This document shows, one piece after another, positions 62,368-64,000 of a stretch of DNA of 64,000 nt (the stretch's first letter is position 1; every line of letters begins with the position of its first letter). The stretch is from Roseateles sp049532965 (lineage in GTDB: Bacteria; Pseudomonadota; Gammaproteobacteria; Burkholderiales; Burkholderiaceae_C): NCBI RefSeq assembly GCF_049532965.1, contig NZ_CP186694.1, positions 3,162,001-3,226,000 of the forward strand, in the 5' to 3' direction. Both the position numbers and the translations under genes were made by a program. The notes under the pieces are model-generated. The model saw nothing but the letters and a program-made list of their open reading frames with translations. It did not search any database and was not told the DNA's origin.

Positions 62368-63105
62368 ATGTCGCACTCGTCCGATCGACCCCGGGGCCGG
62401 CGCATCGCGTGGGCCCTCGCCGCCGGCCTCGGCTCGGCGATCCTCCTGATCTGGCTGGCCGCCGCGGCCCGCGCCCCGGCGGCCGCGGAGCAACCCGCCG
62501 CGGCATTTCCCTGGGCACGCGCCCCCGCTGCGGCGTCGTCCGAATCGGGGACATCGCCCGGCACGTCTCATGCCGTCGCGGCGAAGGACACATCGGCATC
62601 ATCGGCGTCCTTGCAGGGGCCGGAGGGGCCAGGACTTGCCGGCGCGTCCTCCGGCGTGTTCCGCGTCGATGCGCAGGGCCGCCTGGTCGTCGACCAGCCA
62701 ACGCGCTTGCGGGCCGAGGCGCTGCTGGCTCTCCATGAAGGCGACGCGCTGGCGGCGCGGCTGGACGCGGAGCTGGCGGGTCTTCCGCCGGCCGCCGCAG
62801 CGCGCGCCCGAGAGCTGGTCGCGCAGTTCGAGGCCTACCAGACGGCGCAGGCCGCCGCGTTCCCGCCGGGCCGGGCGCCATTGGTGCCCGAGGAGGGACT
62901 CGCGCAACTGCAAGCGATGCAGGCGCTGCGGGCCAGTCACTTCGGTGCCGACGCGGCGCGGCAGATGTTCGCGCAGGATGATGCCGTCGCACGCCGCATC
63001 CTGGAGCTGATGCGAGAGGACACCTCGACCACGCGCAGCATGGAGGAGAAGGCGATGCGGGCGCAGGTCCGCTATGACCAGGAGCGCGGCGCGGTTCCGC
63101 CTTGA
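62368..63105 (+). CDS. Small lipase-foldase (Lif)-like membrane protein
   Basis: A 245-residue protein: one N-terminal membrane helix (about 14-33), an Ala/Ser/Pro-rich linker, then a helical domain resembling lipase secretion chaperones. It has the VDAQGRLVVD entry, a helical LHEGDALAARLDAEL stretch, and RASHFGADAARQMFAQDDAVARRILELM, like the Lif segment around LFGEEEA. The hallmark RxxFDY motif is not conserved (RLRAEALLAL), and it is about 100 residues shorter than typical Lif. It lies 23 bp after the hydrolase, so a periplasmic folding helper for that enzyme is likely. Confidence 0.7.
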   Translation: MSHSSDRPRGRRIAWALAAGLGSAILLIWLAAAARAPAAAEQPAAAFPWARAPAAASSESGTSPGTSHAVAAKDTSASSASLQGPEGPGLAGASSGVFRVDAQGRLVVDQPTRLRAEALLALHEGDALAARLDAELAGLPPAAAARARELVAQFEAYQTAQAAAFPPGRAPLVPEEGLAQLQAMQALRASHFGADAARQMFAQDDAVARRILELMREDTSTTRSMEEKAMRAQVRYDQERGAVPP

Positions 63106-63136
63106 CGCCGCGGCGCGCGGCTCGGAGCATGCCGCC

Positions 63137-63958
63137 ATGACCTCTGGCGACATCGTCGAGCCTCGCCTCGGCCTGCTGGGTGACAGCTTCATCTACGCCA
63201 GCGCGGCCTTGCGGTCGCGCGTCTGCCGACACTCCGCGACGCTGGCCTGCGCGCTGACGCCGCAGCCGCTGAGCATCAGCGTCGACGGCCAGCAGTGGCA
63301 AGGTCACCTGATGGCGATCCGACCGTTTTCCTGGCGCGCCATCGACTCGGGCGGTCAGCCCGTCGTGCTGATCGACCTGGAGCCTACCCATCCGCGCTAC
63401 AACACCTTCAGCCGCTGGCCCGACCGCGCGCCGGTGCGCGTGCTCGACGCGCAGCGCTTCGCCGGCTTGCGGGACTGCGCGAGCGCCTTTGCCCATCGGA
63501 CCTTGAGCGGCCGGCGCCTGCAGGCCTCGGTGCAGATGCTGGTGGGCAGCGTCGCCGACAGCGTGGCACCGCATCGGCCGCTGGATGGCCGGGTGCGACA
63601 GATGATGGCCGCGCTGCGGCTGGACCCGTCGTTGGACCTGACGGCACTGGGCACGGCAGTGGGGCTGTCCGCGACGCAGGCATCGCGCGGCTTCGTGCGC
63701 TCGCTCGGCATCACGGCGCGGCAGTACGCGCTCGCCGCGAAGATCCAGCGTGCGGCGATGTTCTTCGGCAGCGGCCGTGCGTTGACCAGCATCGCGCAGG
63801 CCTCCGGGTTCACCGACTCCGCGCACCTGGCCAAGGTATGGATGCGCTGCTACGGCGACTGTCCGTCGCGTTACTTCGCCCAGCACGACAGCACGCACGA
63901 CGGCCGCGTCGATCACGCCTGGCGCCAGCGCGTCAGCCTGTCGGAGAAGCTCGCCTGA
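63137..63958 (+). CDS. AraC-family transcriptional regulator
   Basis: A 273-residue regulator with a cupin-like N-terminal sensor region and a C-terminal double helix-turn-helix (LTALGTAVGLSATQASRGFV, then LTSIAQASGFTDSAHLAKVW and CYGDCPSRYF). It lies 31 bp after the foldase-like gene on the same strand, so it may be co-transcribed with and regulate the hydrolase. The ATG at 63137 was chosen over an earlier one that overlaps the upstream gene. Confidence 0.9.
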   Translation: MTSGDIVEPRLGLLGDSFIYASAALRSRVCRHSATLACALTPQPLSISVDGQQWQGHLMAIRPFSWRAIDSGGQPVVLIDLEPTHPRYNTFSRWPDRAPVRVLDAQRFAGLRDCASAFAHRTLSGRRLQASVQMLVGSVADSVAPHRPLDGRVRQMMAALRLDPSLDLTALGTAVGLSATQASRGFVRSLGITARQYALAAKIQRAAMFFGSGRALTSIAQASGFTDSAHLAKVWMRCYGDCPSRYFAQHDSTHDGRVDHAWRQRVSLSEKLA

Positions 63959-64000
63959 CGGCCTCGGTGCCTGCTGGACAAGCAAGGCGCCTCGGCTCCG

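Overview
This is a window of about 68-70% G+C from a proteobacterial chromosome. The gene content points to the Burkholderiales (Betaproteobacteria), probably the Roseateles/Mitsuaria-Ideonella-Rubrivivax group. The signs are a Bug-type solute receptor, a PEP-CTERM surface protein, a cyo-SURF1-RegBA operon, a DUF3683 FAD/Fe-S dehydrogenase, a hemP-hmu locus and a PETase-like polyester hydrolase. The genus is an inference. No rRNA, tRNA, CRISPR array, integrase or insertion sequence was recognised, so this looks like ordinary chromosome with small accessory patches.

Layout. 1-6.6 kb: the start of a urease operon (ureA-hupE-ureB-ureC, minus strand, cut by the window edge), facing a very large hybrid histidine kinase whose sensor is a complete NCS1-type permease, followed by a LuxR-type response regulator. 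6.6-8.8 kb: a broken ParD-like/nucleotidyltransferase pair, then an Rrf2 regulator overlapping a thioredoxin-reductase-like flavoenzyme. 8.8-17.3 kb: a seven-gene minus-strand operon, cyoABCD-SURF1-regB-regA, coupling cytochrome bo3 ubiquinol oxidase and its assembly factor to a redox two-component system, with a divergent MFS transporter. 17.4-20.7 kb: a PEP-CTERM protein and a secreted CehA/McbA-type metallohydrolase with a one-base frameshift near its C terminus. 20.9-24.3 kb: hipBA with three evenly spaced operators, divergent from an Fe-S-flavoprotein-like oxidoreductase. 24.3-34.5 kb: ubiE, a DUF971 protein, a secreted subtilase, an M13 peptidase, a Bug receptor, a chemoreceptor and an 85-bp intergenic repeat. 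34.5-38.4 kb: a 1307-residue FAD/4Fe-4S oxidoreductase. 38.8-43.9 kb: ugpBAEC-ugpQ for glycerol-3-phosphate and glycerophosphodiesters. 43.9-48.6 kb: an acetyltransferase, an exporter, a gamma-glutamyltransferase and a small repeat-rich exported protein.

48.7-58.5 kb is an iron and heme island. bfd and bfr (iron store and its release ferredoxin) stand divergent from hemP-hmuRSTUV-tonB-DUF2325. Two near-identical Fur-box-like sites lie in front of bfd and hemP. 58.6-61.3 kb holds a second chemoreceptor, a GNAT protein and a GFA-family protein. 61.4-64 kb ends with a secreted PETase-like hydrolase followed directly by a small lipase-foldase-like membrane protein and an AraC-type regulator, a candidate polyester- or cutin-degrading module.

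The items most worth a second look are the PETase-like/foldase-like/AraC cluster, the permease-kinase fusion with its eight-cysteine linker next to urease, the triple 27-bp-phased hipBA operators, and the DUF2325 protein at the end of the heme operon.
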